A stretch of DNA of 64,000 bases from Dipodascopsis uninucleata var. uninucleata. Lineage: Eukaryota > Ascomycota > Lipomycetes > Lipomycetales > Lipomycetaceae. The stretch spans positions 558,001 to 622,000 of the forward strand of contig JAJLTO010000001.1 in assembly GCA_030568195.1 (NCBI GenBank). Direction: 5' to 3'. Below are positions 1 to 11,699 of the stretch, piece after piece (position 1 is the stretch's first letter; each line of letters opens with the position of its first letter). The position numbers and the translations under genes are program-made. Under the pieces are notes generated by a model. That model had not been told where the DNA came from. It saw only the letters and a list, made by a program, of their open reading frames with translations, and made no database searches.

Positions 1-277
1 ATGGTCGGTGGAGCGGCTTGGGTTGCCTCTCAGAAACCCTCAGCATACCAACATCTGAAATAAGCTTGTAGAACCGTACCGTTATAAAGAGCATTTATCT
101 CACAAAATTTTCATAGTTTATCAATCAATATATTAGATATTATACACGTTTAATAGACATTCTTGTGTCTAGGGAAGAAATAGATACATATATTTCATTT
201 GAGCATTGATACTTACTGACGATAACTTGAAGGTGTCGATAATATTTTAATTGCTTAATTGGCCGTTTTAATTCCAT
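1..277 (-). CDS. possible partial gene running off the left edge (unidentified)
   Basis: The first 54-63 bases are clearly richer in G+C than the AT-rich DNA that follows, which suggests a coding exon. Two readings compete. On the minus strand, an ATG at 277 opens 20 codons to a GTAAGT donor at 216; a TTTCAG acceptor at 55 then leads into an exon that stays open to position 1. On the plus strand, frame 1 is open from position 1 to a TAA at 61-63 and could be the last exon of a gene entering from the left. I do not recognise either peptide. The minus reading would leave a divergent promoter of about 330 bp to the transporter gene, which is reasonable here. The strand is undecided. Confidence 0.25.
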
Positions 278-603
278 TAGGGCATTAATCTTATATGGCC
301 TGTGAGACATTCGACCTTCTATACAGCAGTGATTAAATAATTATCGATAAGAAAGTAGTCGTTAATAAATGTTTTAGAATCATAACATACAATATTAGTG
401 CTCATCTGAAGTTATAAAAGTACTATAGTTTTGTTCTGTGCATTTAGCCATAGTCAATAGATTGTGGATATCTTTATTTTACGCCTTTCATTACTGAAAG
501 ACTCAATCATCAGCCTTTCAGTGGACATAAACATTTACAGATATACAGATAGAGCGCATAAGATCCATATTAAATTATCAATATCAGCGTTAACATCGTG
601 AAA
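278..603. other. AT-rich upstream region of the PQ-loop transporter gene
   Basis: These 326 bp are AT-rich and hold no open frame worth reporting. They should contain the promoter and 5' leader of the transporter starting at 604. No specific operator could be assigned. Confidence 0.4.
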
Positions 604-1917
604 ATGAGCGACTTAGATCTAGCGTATGGCTGTCCTGCTCGCAACCGGCTTGGTCTTCCGGTTGTAGAGTGGATCGCCAGAGTTTCAGGAACTTGCATGT
701 ATGGAGAGATGGGCGAAGCGTCCTATATATTTGGTATGTACATTATTATCGCAGAAATATCAAAGTAACACTTAGAATTTTGAAAGGTAGCTCTGCTAAT
801 GTTGATTGATGTATAGGTTATTTGTCTCTGTTCTCATGGCTGTGGGCGCAGCTTCCTCAAGTCATAAAGAATTACAGGAATCACTCAGTGGAAGGACTCT
901 CATGGTTTTTTCTCTTTAACTGGTTCCTTGGTGATTTCACTAATTTGATTGGCTGCATTCTGACTCATCAGGTATACTCTTTTTAGATAGCCTTGGCAAT
1001 AAAGCTAATGTTTGATTTTGGATATTAATATGTTTTGTTTTGTATAGCTGCCATTTCAGAAATTGTTAGCAACATACTATCTTACCATAGATGTGATTCT
1101 TTGCTCGCAATATGTATACTATACTCGCATAAAACATAGAACTTACTACGTTCTTTTGTCTCCTGAAGAGTCTGCAACACCAACGTCTTCTCATTCCTCT
1201 AGATCTCAAGAGACTATAAGATCAAGTGGGCGACGACGAGCTAATGTCATGCTGTCTCTGGCAGCACTAGTTACTTTAGCTGGTGCAATGTCACTTCCTA
1301 CGGCAAATAATCGTGAACTGGTTGCAATGAAAGTACCCGAGGTCTCGGTGGTTATGGTAGATGGGAGGTTGGCTACTTTCAGGAACTGGTTTTCATCTGT
1401 CAATGGCGAATTCATTGGTCAGATCTTCGCATGGATTTGCACTTGCATGTATCTAACCAGTAGGATCCCTCAGATTATCAAAAACATTCAAAGGCAGTCA
1501 ACTTCAGGCCTCTCTATCTTGCTCTTCATTTCTGCCTTTTTAGGAAATGTTTTTTATACTTTTTCTATTCTAACGAATTCTGCAACACTGGATGGACAAG
1601 TAATGGAAGATGACGTCGAGAAGCATAGCGAGAGACACAGATTTCTTGTAGAGGAATTGCCATATATTTTAGGTTCTGCTGGAACAGTAGGATTCGATAT
1701 GACCATTTTCTGTCAATGGGTCTACTATGGAGAAGGGAAGCTTTGGTTTTATAACGCCTACTACGGCAAGAAGGCTTGGGAACTGATAGATGAGAGCGAC
1801 AGTGCGGCGTCTCAAAGTTTGATAAGTAATGACGACTTTGATAGTGATGCTCACTCAGGAGAAATGGAGCCTATGATATCAACTGATACAGGCATTGCGA
1901 GTCAACAAATGAAATAA
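604..1917 (+). CDS. YPQ1: PQ-loop vacuolar amino acid transporter (YPQ1/RTC2/Stm1 family)
   Basis: Three exons (604-733, 817-971, 1048-1917) give 384 residues; both introns are GT-AG (83 and 76 bp). The start is the first ATG of an exon whose codons continue smoothly into the first membrane segment. Two PQ-loop motifs are visible. The first (residues about 52-70) reads LPQVIKNYRNHSVEGLSW. The second, in the last exon, reads IPQIIKNIQRQSTSGLS. The order is three hydrophobic segments, a polar cytosolic loop of about 90 residues, then three or four more segments and an acidic tail, as in the family. Budding-yeast Ypq proteins export basic amino acids such as lysine and arginine across the vacuolar membrane, and human PQLC2 does so in lysosomes. 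Fission-yeast Stm1 is a homologue. Substrate here is inferred from family membership only. Confidence 0.9.
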
Positions 1918-2287
1918 AAAATTTTAAATATTTTTGGATGGTTTGGTTTAGACAGTTCACTATTTTGCTTTAATATCATATGTGGTTTTATTATCGACGT
2001 ATTATCTATATAATTTGATGTGTATTTGCATGCATTTATCACTGGCACTATATAGTAATATTATATTCTCACCGGTTGTTTGGGTCTAATGCTCGGGTAC
2101 TATATTAATTCGCTCATGTTCATAAGATATTTTAATATACTATTTTAACACTTAGTTTTCAAAATTCAAAATTATTTATAATAGTAGAATTTTCTGTTGT
2201 CATCATATAGTATATTACCATGTAGAGGTGTAATATAGATATCAGAACCTCAAAAATCTGACTTAATATTACGATGCCAGTTATTTT
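1918..2287. other. convergent 3' region between the transporter gene and PUS1
   Basis: This 370 bp AT-rich stretch separates two facing stop codons and should hold both 3' untranslated regions. I see no gene in it. Confidence 0.6.
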
Positions 2288-4091
2288 TTAACCCTCATTA
2301 TCATCCTCTAATTCTTCCATTTCTTCTTGTCTAACCTTTTTCACATATTCGTCCTTCTCATGACCATCAGCTGAAATACCTCGAGCGGTCAAGTAATCGA
2401 AAATAGACATATCGCCTTTGAAATTGTCAAGAAAGCCGAAAAAGCCAAAAAATGTGTTTTCTTGAGCTTCCTCGTTATAGATCTTATCGTAAATATGTTG
2501 CATCTTGAATTTCTCGATTTCATCATTGTAAGATGAAAAATCAACAGCTTCTCTCCCAAACTTGTTTAATCTCACATTGAAATTATCATACACAGGTCTT
2601 TCAAGTAAGAGTCCAAGAGCGGGCGCTTTGGGTATATTAACTTTTACATTTTGAAATACCTCTGTGAGACGATTCAGAGGAGTACCAGACCGTATAATTA
2701 GAGCAACCAGCCCAATCATCTTGCGAATTTGGTGCAACATGAATGATTGACCATGAATCTTTATTGAAATCCACTCCATGCCATTGATTATCTTGGGATC
2801 ACTAGCTACTAGAGATTTCATAAATCTTCGAGCACTCGGATCATTATAATCCTTGCCAATGGTGAAATTATGGAAGTTATGAGCTCCTTGATATAGTTTC
2901 AAAGCATCTCGTACTCTGTTCAATCGCTTCTCAGAGATGCGATACGCGCGACGATGAGAATTTTCAATTGACTTCAGTTGCTTTTGCTGACTGAATATCT
3001 CTTCTGGTAAACGTTGACTCTCGGTTTCCTCGGTAGGAAGAGAAGAAATTGCTTCTTGGATCTTTGCCTCGTCTATATCAGCATTTCTAACTTCCTCAGC
3101 AACATTGGACCAAAATATCGCTCCCTCTTCATCTTCATCCGGTAGCATGATACCAGGATGCTCATTGTCAGCCTTGACAATTAGGTTCGCTAAAGATGAG
3201 CCTGGCTTTGGAGGTAAGAACGAGTAGCTTGGTATCAAATATTCGTAAATACGAGAATCGCAATGCTTGCGACATTCAAATCCCTTCGTGGTTCTAGTAA
3301 TACCCCATAATCTGATGGTAGGAGGCAAAAACGAATTGATTTTTTCAGTAATATCCTCGTCCTCAATGATCATCTTCAATGAAATTACATTTCCTGCCGC
3401 GTGTACGCCTTTATCAGTTCGAGCAGCACGCATAAATGAAGATTTCTTGGGGTCTTGAGAGTTGTCTTTGGAAACCGCGCCAGCCTGAACAAATGCAGTG
3501 AAGATATCACCCTCAATTGTTTTATGGGGAGGATTTATTTGCATTCCATGATATCCGGTACCGCAATATCCGATCAGGCAAGCTACCTTACGCTTTGGTC
3601 GACGCTGCTCATCATCGTTGTTATCAGAGACATCGTTTGCTGCTGTTGTATCATTCTGGTCATTGCCCTTTACTCTTTCCGTCTTCTGCCGTTTGTTCTG
3701 GGTTTCACTATATATTATAAACAAATCTGTCAATTATATTACTCAATAGGATTCAATATAATACACACCTTCGCACCTTGCGGAAGTCTTGTCTTCCTCG
3801 CTTGCTGACTTTACCGCCGAATTTCCCATGTTTCTGTTTGTCTGCAACGGGCGACACAGAATCTGCATTTTCCTTGAAAGAGGTTCCTGACCCATTGTGT
3901 GTCGAACAAGAGTCTGGTTTACCCAAGGACGCCGATGGCTCTTCGACAGTATTCGGCATATGGATATCATTTTCTGATGACATTTGTATATATGTTTCTA
4001 AATCAATTAAACTGTCATTTGGTTGAGAAATATTCTCTTGAAAATTGACATTAGAAAGTTCAAATTTACCAAAAAAAATTTTATTTAACAT
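2288..4091 (-). CDS. PUS1: tRNA pseudouridine synthase 1 (TruA family)
   Basis: Two exons (4091-3769 and 3707-2288) give about 580 residues. The 61 bp intron has donor GTGTGT and joins a basic nuclear-type N-terminus to the catalytic body. The TruA signature is plain: a GYCGTGYHGMQ strand, then ARTDKGVHAAGN at about residue 205, where the Asp is the catalytic nucleophile. A C-terminal LHQIRKMIGL helix and an ALGLLLERP segment follow. Pus1 modifies several tRNA positions (including 27, 28, 34 and 36 in yeast) and U2 snRNA in the nucleus. The start is uncertain: the ATG at 4091 gives a 36-residue extension rich in Asn and Phe before a second in-frame Met that begins a more typical low-complexity N-terminus. 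The gene is divergent from NIP7, 175 bp away. Confidence 0.93.
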
Positions 4092-4266
4092 TTTACCACA
4101 GTAGAATCTCCCAATTTTTTTTACTGTAAATTTTCTGGACAGCTCTTATAAAAGACAGACAAAATCTACTCTTGTTTGTACCACATAATTGCAAGAAAGA
4201 CACTAGACGCATATTTGCATATAGAAAAGGATTATAGGAACAAAGAGATATCATAAACTTCATAAG
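4092..4266. promoter_or_regulatory. bidirectional promoter PUS1/NIP7
   Basis: Only 175 bp separate the two divergent start codons, so one short promoter must serve both an RNA-modification gene and a ribosome-assembly gene. The stretch is AT-rich; no factor site was assigned. Confidence 0.5.
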
Positions 4267-4960
4267 ATGAGGCCATTGACGGAGGAAGAAACGAAGACTG
4301 TGTTCGAAAAGTTGGCGAACTACATTGGTAGAAATATAACACATTTGATCAACAGACCAGACGATCCCCATTGCTTTCGACTACAAAAAGACAGAGTATA
4401 CTATGCCAGGTACGCAGATAATGCTAGAAGGAAGGATGAATTGATAATGCTTAAGGTACTCGTCAGAGGAATATTTTTAACACATGATATAGTGAGAAAG
4501 TTATGAAATTTGCGACATCAGTTGGCAGAAGTGAACTAATGTCACTTGGACTGTGTCTTGGAAAATTCACGAAAACTGGAAAATTCAGATTGCATATAAC
4601 TGCTCTCGAGATGCTGGCACAGTATGCACGGTACAAAGTATGGATCAAACCCAATGGTGAAATGTCATACATGTACGGAAATAATATATTGAAAGCACAC
4701 GTTGGAAAGATGAGCGATGACATCCCAGAGCATACAGGTGTTATTGTGTTCGCAATGAATGATATTCCTCTGGTAAGATATGACAATATCTACAAATTGA
4801 ATGTAAAGTGCGTTTGACTAATTAAGTGATTAATTAGGGATTTGGAGTTACTGCCAAGTCAACGGCTGAGGCGCGAAGACTGGATCCTACAGGAATCGTT
4901 GCTTTTAGACAGAGTGACATTGGCGAATACCTTCGAGAAGAAGATACTTTATTTACATGA
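4267..4960 (+). CDS. NIP7: 60S ribosome biogenesis factor Nip7
   Basis: Three exons (4267-4409, 4493-4772, 4838-4960) give exactly 181 residues, the same length as yeast Nip7. The junctions restore conserved sequence: exon 1 ends after VYYA and exon 2 resumes at [11 protein letters not shown]; exon 2 ends at NDIPL and exon 3 starts GFGVTAKST. The N-terminal alpha/beta domain begins [10 protein letters not shown] and contains [10 protein letters not shown]. The C-terminal PUA domain contains [22 protein letters not shown] and [20 protein letters not shown]. Nip7 binds pre-60S particles and is needed for 27S pre-rRNA processing in the nucleolus. Both introns fall inside conserved blocks, so the uninterrupted frames alone would miss them. 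The gene faces SRP72 across 158 bp. Confidence 0.96.
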
Positions 4961-5118
4961 AAAATCACATAAATACATCAAAAATGGATACAAAAAGTTC
5001 AATGAATTATCGGCACTTCGTCATATAATTGTGTTTAGTCTCATAAATGATAATATTATGTTCATAGTGTTATAGCCCTTTTTGTAAACTCCATAAGGTA
5101 ATAGATAATGAGTACATG

Positions 5119-6958
5119 TTATGCTCGAACGCCTTTAGCTTCTAGTTCTTCGATATCAATTCCACTCGTAAGCTCCGCTATTGATGGTAAAAGACTCGAA
5201 TTCGACAAGGCGGTTTCCTTATCTGTGAATGATAACGCTGCTACCAAAGCACCGAGTGCTTCCTGGTCATTAGGATCGATCTGTAGACATTTCTTGAGAG
5301 TTTCAATAGTAGACTCTAAGTTCAAATTTCCAGCAGATTGCGCGAGCTGGACCTTAGAAATAGCGGCGACTCGAGATAAAGACAAGGAGGACATCTCACT
5401 TATGCTCCTACACGACTGAGAAGAATGACCGATAGAAGGCAGATTTAGATGTAAGTGGAGCATCGTGCAAATCTTTTCATACTACGTTGATATTAGGGTT
5501 ATTAAACGGCACAGTTTATACACATTATAGCGGCACTATAAGGCACAGAAACCAGATGATGACATGATGAAATACTAACTAACGAGACAAACAAACGATG
5601 AATTACTTTTAGACATATGAAGCCAAAAGAGTAGCGGCTCTAGACCTTCGTCCTTGACGAATGTAAACATAAGAGGCTAATGCTACTAGAGCTGGATAGG
5701 ACTTGTTGCTCAAAAGAGCATCGACAATTTCAGCAGCGTAATCATAGTTTGGTTTTGCTTGATTAAGTAGCAACTGAATACAAGCCAATCCAAGCGCAAT
5801 ATTTGCTGGCTCACGCCTGTAACTAGCAAGTAAACGCTGTAGAATCTTTTTGTCTGAAAACTTAGACCCAGCAGCGGCAAAAGGATCAGTTACCGTCGGT
5901 AAAGCGGGTAGTAAAGCAACGCTATAGTCATCAGGAAAAATACTCAAATGACGCTTAACAGCACGCTTCACAGCATTCTCTTTCCCTACAAGATGCTCAA
6001 GAATGATTCGATTTCGCTGAAGTTTTCGCCGTTGGAATCTAACTAGACCGGCTGTAGGTGCGTACGACGGTGATTGCACTTTATCAAAAGATCGCAAAAC
6101 CTTGTGTGGGTTGGAAAAGTTTTCGGCAGCCTGAAGCACGACTGTGTTGTTTGTAGCAATAGTGGTCATTGCTGGCGATGTGTAATCAGGGTCGATTATT
6201 TTCATTATAATGGCGGCATCTTCTGGCTGATTCAGAACAATATGCACGAATGAAGCCTGCAAAAGAATTGGCGCTAGCTCGGACGCTCTTTCATCATCGG
6301 ATAGACCGTCAGAAGAAATAACTAGTTCTCTGGCACGCTGCAGAAGCTCCAAAGATTCAGAGTATTTACCTTCCCCAATCTTTGCAGTAGCTATATTGAA
6401 AATTTGCTCATGTGAACTTTCGCTCCCAGGTTCCGGAGCACTAATGCTAGTATCTTCACTAGGACTAGATAGTTTCGCGAGAGCCGTTATAGCCAGCTTA
6501 TTGACCATAATATCATGTTCTTCACCTTCTATGTCATAACTTCCTGACTCCAATTGCATATATGTTGCTTCAGCTGTCTCAAAATCTTCTTCCTTATAGG
6601 CAATTTGAGCCTTCAGATGCAATAATCCACGCTGTTTAAACTTTGATATCGACTTCGAATTAAGTCCTGTATTAATAACATCCATCGCCTTCTTATTATC
6701 GTCTATCGAATAAAGACTATACGCATACTCCATAGCAAAATCATTTATCAGCTTTGGAGTTCGCTCAAATACCTTTACGCAATCCTTGAATCTCTCCAAT
6801 TTTATAAGAGCGATTATTTGAGCTTTTTGAGCTTCTTTGTCATCCGCATTATGAGCCAGCACTTTCTCAGCAAATTCTACAGCTTTTTCATGCTGTTCAC
6901 TGCTCGAATGAACTTTCAGCTTCTTCAGCAATTCTTCTAAGCTCTCCTGTTTAACCAT
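5119..6958 (-). CDS. SRP72: signal recognition particle subunit SRP72, C-terminus short
   Basis: Two exons (6958-5615 and 5481-5119) give about 568 residues. Exon 1 starts MVKQESLEELL and holds the TPR array of SRP72, including a helix pair ending in FAMEYAYSLY and the later RQGRRSRAATLL. Exon 2 continues the last TPR helices (LKKCLQIDPNDQEALGALV) and the segment after them (LPSIAEL, then DIEELEA). The phase-0 junction has a weak donor (GTCTAA, at 5614) and a normal CCTAAT branch with a GTAG acceptor, and the intron is 133 bp. This join is inferred; without it exon 1 ends at its own TAA a codon later. The protein stops shortly after DIEELEA. The basic C-terminal segment with the DPERWLP motif, which binds 7S RNA in known SRP72 proteins, is absent, and NIP7 lies only 158 bp away. 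SRP72 works with SRP68 in the cytosolic particle that targets nascent chains to the ER. Confidence 0.82.
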
Positions 6959-9849
6959 TGAGCCAGCTACTGAATCAGCGGAAGATAATAGAAAAGATAG
7001 ATGCAGATAAAATATAGATAGCCTTGTGTTTAACACTCGGTTCTCTTGATGTAAATACATTAAATGATTTTTTTTTGATTTCGTTGAAATATTGTACGAC
7101 AATCTCAACACAATACCCTTATTTATATTGCAACACAAGCACCTTAGATATTACGACATTTATATTTCTCTGACACGCTATTCATTTGAGAGGGACAAAA
7201 GATTTGATACAATCACAGAGCCATACAAAGGCATGGAAACACCGGTAGTAAATTAAAAAACGTAAATCATGGAGGCTCTCAGCAGAAATAACTGCAACAT
7301 ATACTATAACACTAATCTAAAATCATTCAGCTACGATAGATTATATACTCAGAGGATCTATCAAACTGAAAAGATCTTGTCGCGAAAATATATACAATTA
7401 GTTAGAAGAGTGCCAGAGGCAGGCAGAACAATTTAAGTAGCCTCAAGTGTTTCCATCTAAGGCACGGGGTATACCATCGAGGACAACCTTCATAGACTAG
7501 AGCTGTTTGTTGTTTCCATAGTATATAATACCTACGAGCCCAATGCATTTTAAATCTGAGAAGAGACAGGAAAGAGCGCTAAATTCGACTAATATTCGAG
7601 TTTGGCTAAAGACAGTAGAAGACAGCTCTATCCTTAACGAGGTACGATGCTAGCACAACAATAGTGAATATGCAACTGTTGGGAAAACCCATACGACTAA
7701 AAAATGCACTAGGAATTCACTTCCGCTAGATTAAGAGCTTTCGAGTTGAATGGCTAAAGCGTCTATTGTAGAGGTAAGGCTTGCTGCCGGTCTCTCCACA
7801 GAACCAATTTCACGTGGGCTTTACGATACATACTATAAACTAAATCTCTCGGCCCACTTTCTAGAGCATCATGGCCTGACTTCTGTGTGCCACACACGTA
7901 GAGCGAGCGCCTAGTGCAATGTCGAGTAATTTTTCTGCTCCTTTGTCGGACCATCCAGTATTTGCTAATAGTTAGCATGCGCACTCGAAAACACACCTGT
8001 GCAGCTAGGAATAGTGTGATTGCTGGCGACAGTGTGAGCTCTTGCTCAACTTCTCTTGCAGTTTACTGGCAACAAAACGTACGCAGGAGAAGTATGTTCC
8101 TTGTGATGTAGTTTAAACTGGATGACATGCCCAAGGAGTCGAAGAGGCTTGGGAGTTCCAATACACTCTGTAACAGGAATCGTTTAGTTTGGTTCTGGTT
8201 CATGTTTAAAACCTTTACGCGTTAGATAGGAAAGGTCTACATGCAGGTCAGCTCTCTCATGCCTGTACCGCCAGTATGTGAGATCCTTAGCTATTTTTGA
8301 TTTAATAATCGCCTGTAACCATTTCTTGGACCAAACCATATAAACGTTAGCACTCTTATAGCTCGCAGCATCTAGCACTGGCGGAAGTAAAATGTAGCCA
8401 CGTGAGAAGGAATAAACCGTTTACAGATAAGATACTGCCTTAAACAGTGTGTGCAAACGTAGGGTAAGTGCACAGGCCCAGTTCATGAACCGTGGTAATA
8501 GAAATAAGGTTGACCCTTACTTTACTAAAGCAAACCCAATATTCCGCCATGTACCTATTAGCTATGTACGCTCATATATGCATGTAATGATACATGCAAT
8601 ATATGTTATAATTTGCCTGTGGTGAGCACAATATGCAGTTTCCCACTTGGAAATGTATATCCAGACTCTAATTGTACCCGCCTATAGGCTTGCATGGTGT
8701 ATTATGGCTATAAAAAAGGCACTAAATTAAGTACCATTTCAAAAAATGCGTATAATTCTGACCCAGACTTCGGTATATACCGGTGTAACTTCTGTAAATT
8801 CTCTTTCTAATTAATCTCTAAGCGATATACCCTTTTCTTCTAAATTTCGGGTTGGCTCTGCGCGTGGCAAACTTAGTATTTTAGGTGGCAGAGATACTTC
8901 GGACTTATTTTGTTAAGGCTTAGAATTAATCAATTAATTCTTCCAGTCTATGTTTTCCTTTCATTATATTCATGTATAGTTTTATTTCCTCACTTTTCCT
9001 TTTCTTTTTTGCAAGAGGTTTCCTATGTATGTTGGATTCGACTGTAAGATTCTGTTCTTAGTTATATAATATAAGTGGCAAATCACTCCTGGAATGATTT
9101 ATATTGGCTTCGTGTACGACTCTATTTTGCATATTATTCATATTCACGTCGAGCCTTACAGGGTTATATTCACAGGGCCATAAACTGACTAGGGCTGAAC
9201 TAGAAGCCAAGGATATATCGCACAGGAAAGTCCAACGTCCGTGTTTTTGTTGGACTCAACGAATAGCGTATAGGGGAGAACAGTACATGAAGGAGGTATC
9301 CAATAATATGAAATTAGTGGAGTAGCAATTATTGTGGTGAAGCTGTAGTGGAAGCACGCATCGAGATCGGTCGGAGACTACGAGGAAAGCTAACAATTCG
9401 ACACTGGCACACTTTTCGCTTGTTTGCCAGTCTAGAGTCAGTGAACTGATAAAAGATCTTTGCGGATATCACATCTCGAGTGCACAAATACTTTTTGGCG
9501 TGCAGTTTTGCTAGTAGCTTGAAAGATCCTGATTTTGTTAGCATATATATTCGTATACATATACATAGGTGCACAAGGGAAATTAGTGCATAGTACTCAA
9601 GAACAAGCGTGAACTTCTACAACTGCTGCAGCAAGCGACGCTAGATATATTAAAAATTATTAGGATATTACTAATAAAAGGGCCAAGGCCTGCTGAATAA
9701 TTAGTCGTACGCGATTTTATATTTAGAATCAATTTATTTGGGTTTGTTTTAGTGAAGAATTTCATGCCGACAAATTACAATATTCATTAAGTGTGTCTGA
9801 ATATTTAGAACCGCAGGGCACGATCAGAGCACCAAGCGTAACGACTACT
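6959..9849. other. 2.9 kb intergenic region between SRP72 and the velvet gene
   Basis: A divergent, gene-free stretch. Short open frames on both strands are under 80 codons, mostly lack an ATG, and look random. It should contain the small SRP72 promoter and a long control region plus 5' leader of the velvet regulator. A small palindrome lies at 8579-8598. No transposon remnant, tRNA or snRNA was recognised. Confidence 0.5.
8579..8598. repeat. 8-bp inverted repeat with 4-nt loop
   Basis: TGCATGTA and TACATGCA face each other across ATGA, flanked on both sides by AT-alternating DNA that could lengthen the stem with a bulge. It could be a binding site for a dimeric factor or a chance palindrome. 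Confidence 0.4.
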
Positions 9850-11667
9850 ATGTCAACGTCTGCAAATATCAACAACAACATCAATGAAGAACTGGAAACA
9901 CATAGACATCAACAACAGCAACATATTTTCAGCGGTACAGACGTAGGTACTTCAGAGAACCAAACTTTTCGACTGCTAAGGACAGTGCAGTCGTCGGTGC
10001 ATCCCACGGATCCCAACGCGGCAGTGCCGGTGCCAAATGCGCTATCCTCAGCAGGCGACGGGATCAACCTAAGCGGTGGCATGGCTTCCACGACTTCTGT
10101 TTCCTCACGTTTAGCGACATCAGCTGCAGACAGAAGTGACACGAACAATAGTGGGTGTGTGTTCAGGCTAGAAGTTGTCCAACACCCAATACAGGCGAGA
10201 GCTTCGGGCTGGGGTTCAAGAGCAGACACAAGGCGTCCAGTCGATCCACCACCAGTTGTTAATTTCTATGTTTATCAGGATGGCAATGATGTGTGAGTAC
10301 CAGATTTTCTTTTTATTGATTATTTCTTGCTTTTTGCATTCAGTTTATCTAGAGTGCTGTACAGATCAAATGCTAACTAATTGTCAGGACTGCTTGTTGT
10401 AAGAATACCTTTATATTACATGCTACGCTTCATGCTGCGGGCCCTGTTGTGCCGCAGTTAGTATCTCACAATTCACCCACCTCACCACCTCAGACTTCTA
10501 ATTTAATTGGAACTACATTGACGTCACTTAACTTTATGAAGCATCCTCCACCGGGCAGAGCGTACTTTCTTTTCCACGATCTCTCCGTTCGACAGGAAGG
10601 CACCTACCGTTTAGTGTTTTCTGTTTTTGAAATGTGCGAAGATCAAGGAGCTGTTTGGCGTGCAGAGGCTATGAGTGACGTGCTTACTGTATATAGTCCT
10701 AAAAAATTTCCTGGTCTGGACGTTTCCAGTGCGTTAACTCGTGAGATAGCGAGTCAAGGTGGAAAGGTCAGGATTCGAAGAGAGGCTAGAGTAAGAGGAA
10801 GGAGGGCATCGAGTGGTCAAGTCGATCAGCAGGATCAAAACTATGCTATTGAAGTCTATAATAGCCAGCATACAAGGATGTCTTTTGGTCGCACGAAGAG
10901 TGAGCCTATAGTTACATATGATATCAGAGAAGCAGATGAGTTAGAACAGCAGCAGAAAGTCACCCAGCAGCAATCCGAACAACAATTGATACAACATTCC
11001 TACCAACCACAATCTCAACTTCATCAGCAGCAACAAGTACAGCCGGTTTCTGTATCTCTTGACTCTGGGGCCGTGACTGGACCTTGTGTTCCCTCTAAGA
11101 GGACCTATGATCAAAGTGAAGCTTCGGGATCAAATTTTGCACTTACACTACCTCCTCCATCAGCACACGTTCCGAGTAGCCAGAATTCACAGATGATGAC
11201 CCAAGTGGGATCACAAGTATCTGTCGCTACGGGTAGCGTTAGTGGAGGCACATTTACGACCCCTCATATTCTGAATAATATTCCTACAGGAGAGTACCTC
11301 TATCAAGATCAACAAATTCCTTACAGTTACCAGCATTATCCTATGCAATCGCCTCCTAATACACCTTTACATCTTGCGCATTCTGTACCTCAGACGCTTC
11401 CCGGTATGGGCACGATAGCAGGTGGTCAAGCTACACCGCGAAATTTTCCCTATCCAGGCTATTCGCAACAATATTCGTTTACTCATGTTAACCAAATTGA
11501 CCCTTCTGCGTCATCAAATCAAGCCTTACAGGGTGTATCAAATACAACTCCGAATATGAACAGTAGCGCTCTGAATATAGCAAGTTCGCCTCAAAAACAT
11601 CAACACACACAATCTCAGCACTCACAACCACAAAGAGTGCAAACTGCGATATCACAGCAACAACAGC

Positions 11668-11699
<32 letters not shown>

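Noticed and set aside
9104-9325. A 73-codon plus-strand frame with a hydrophobic start resembling a signal peptide
   Set aside because: The frame begins with TTG, has no ATG before the hydrophobic part, and lies in the presumed velvet leader region.
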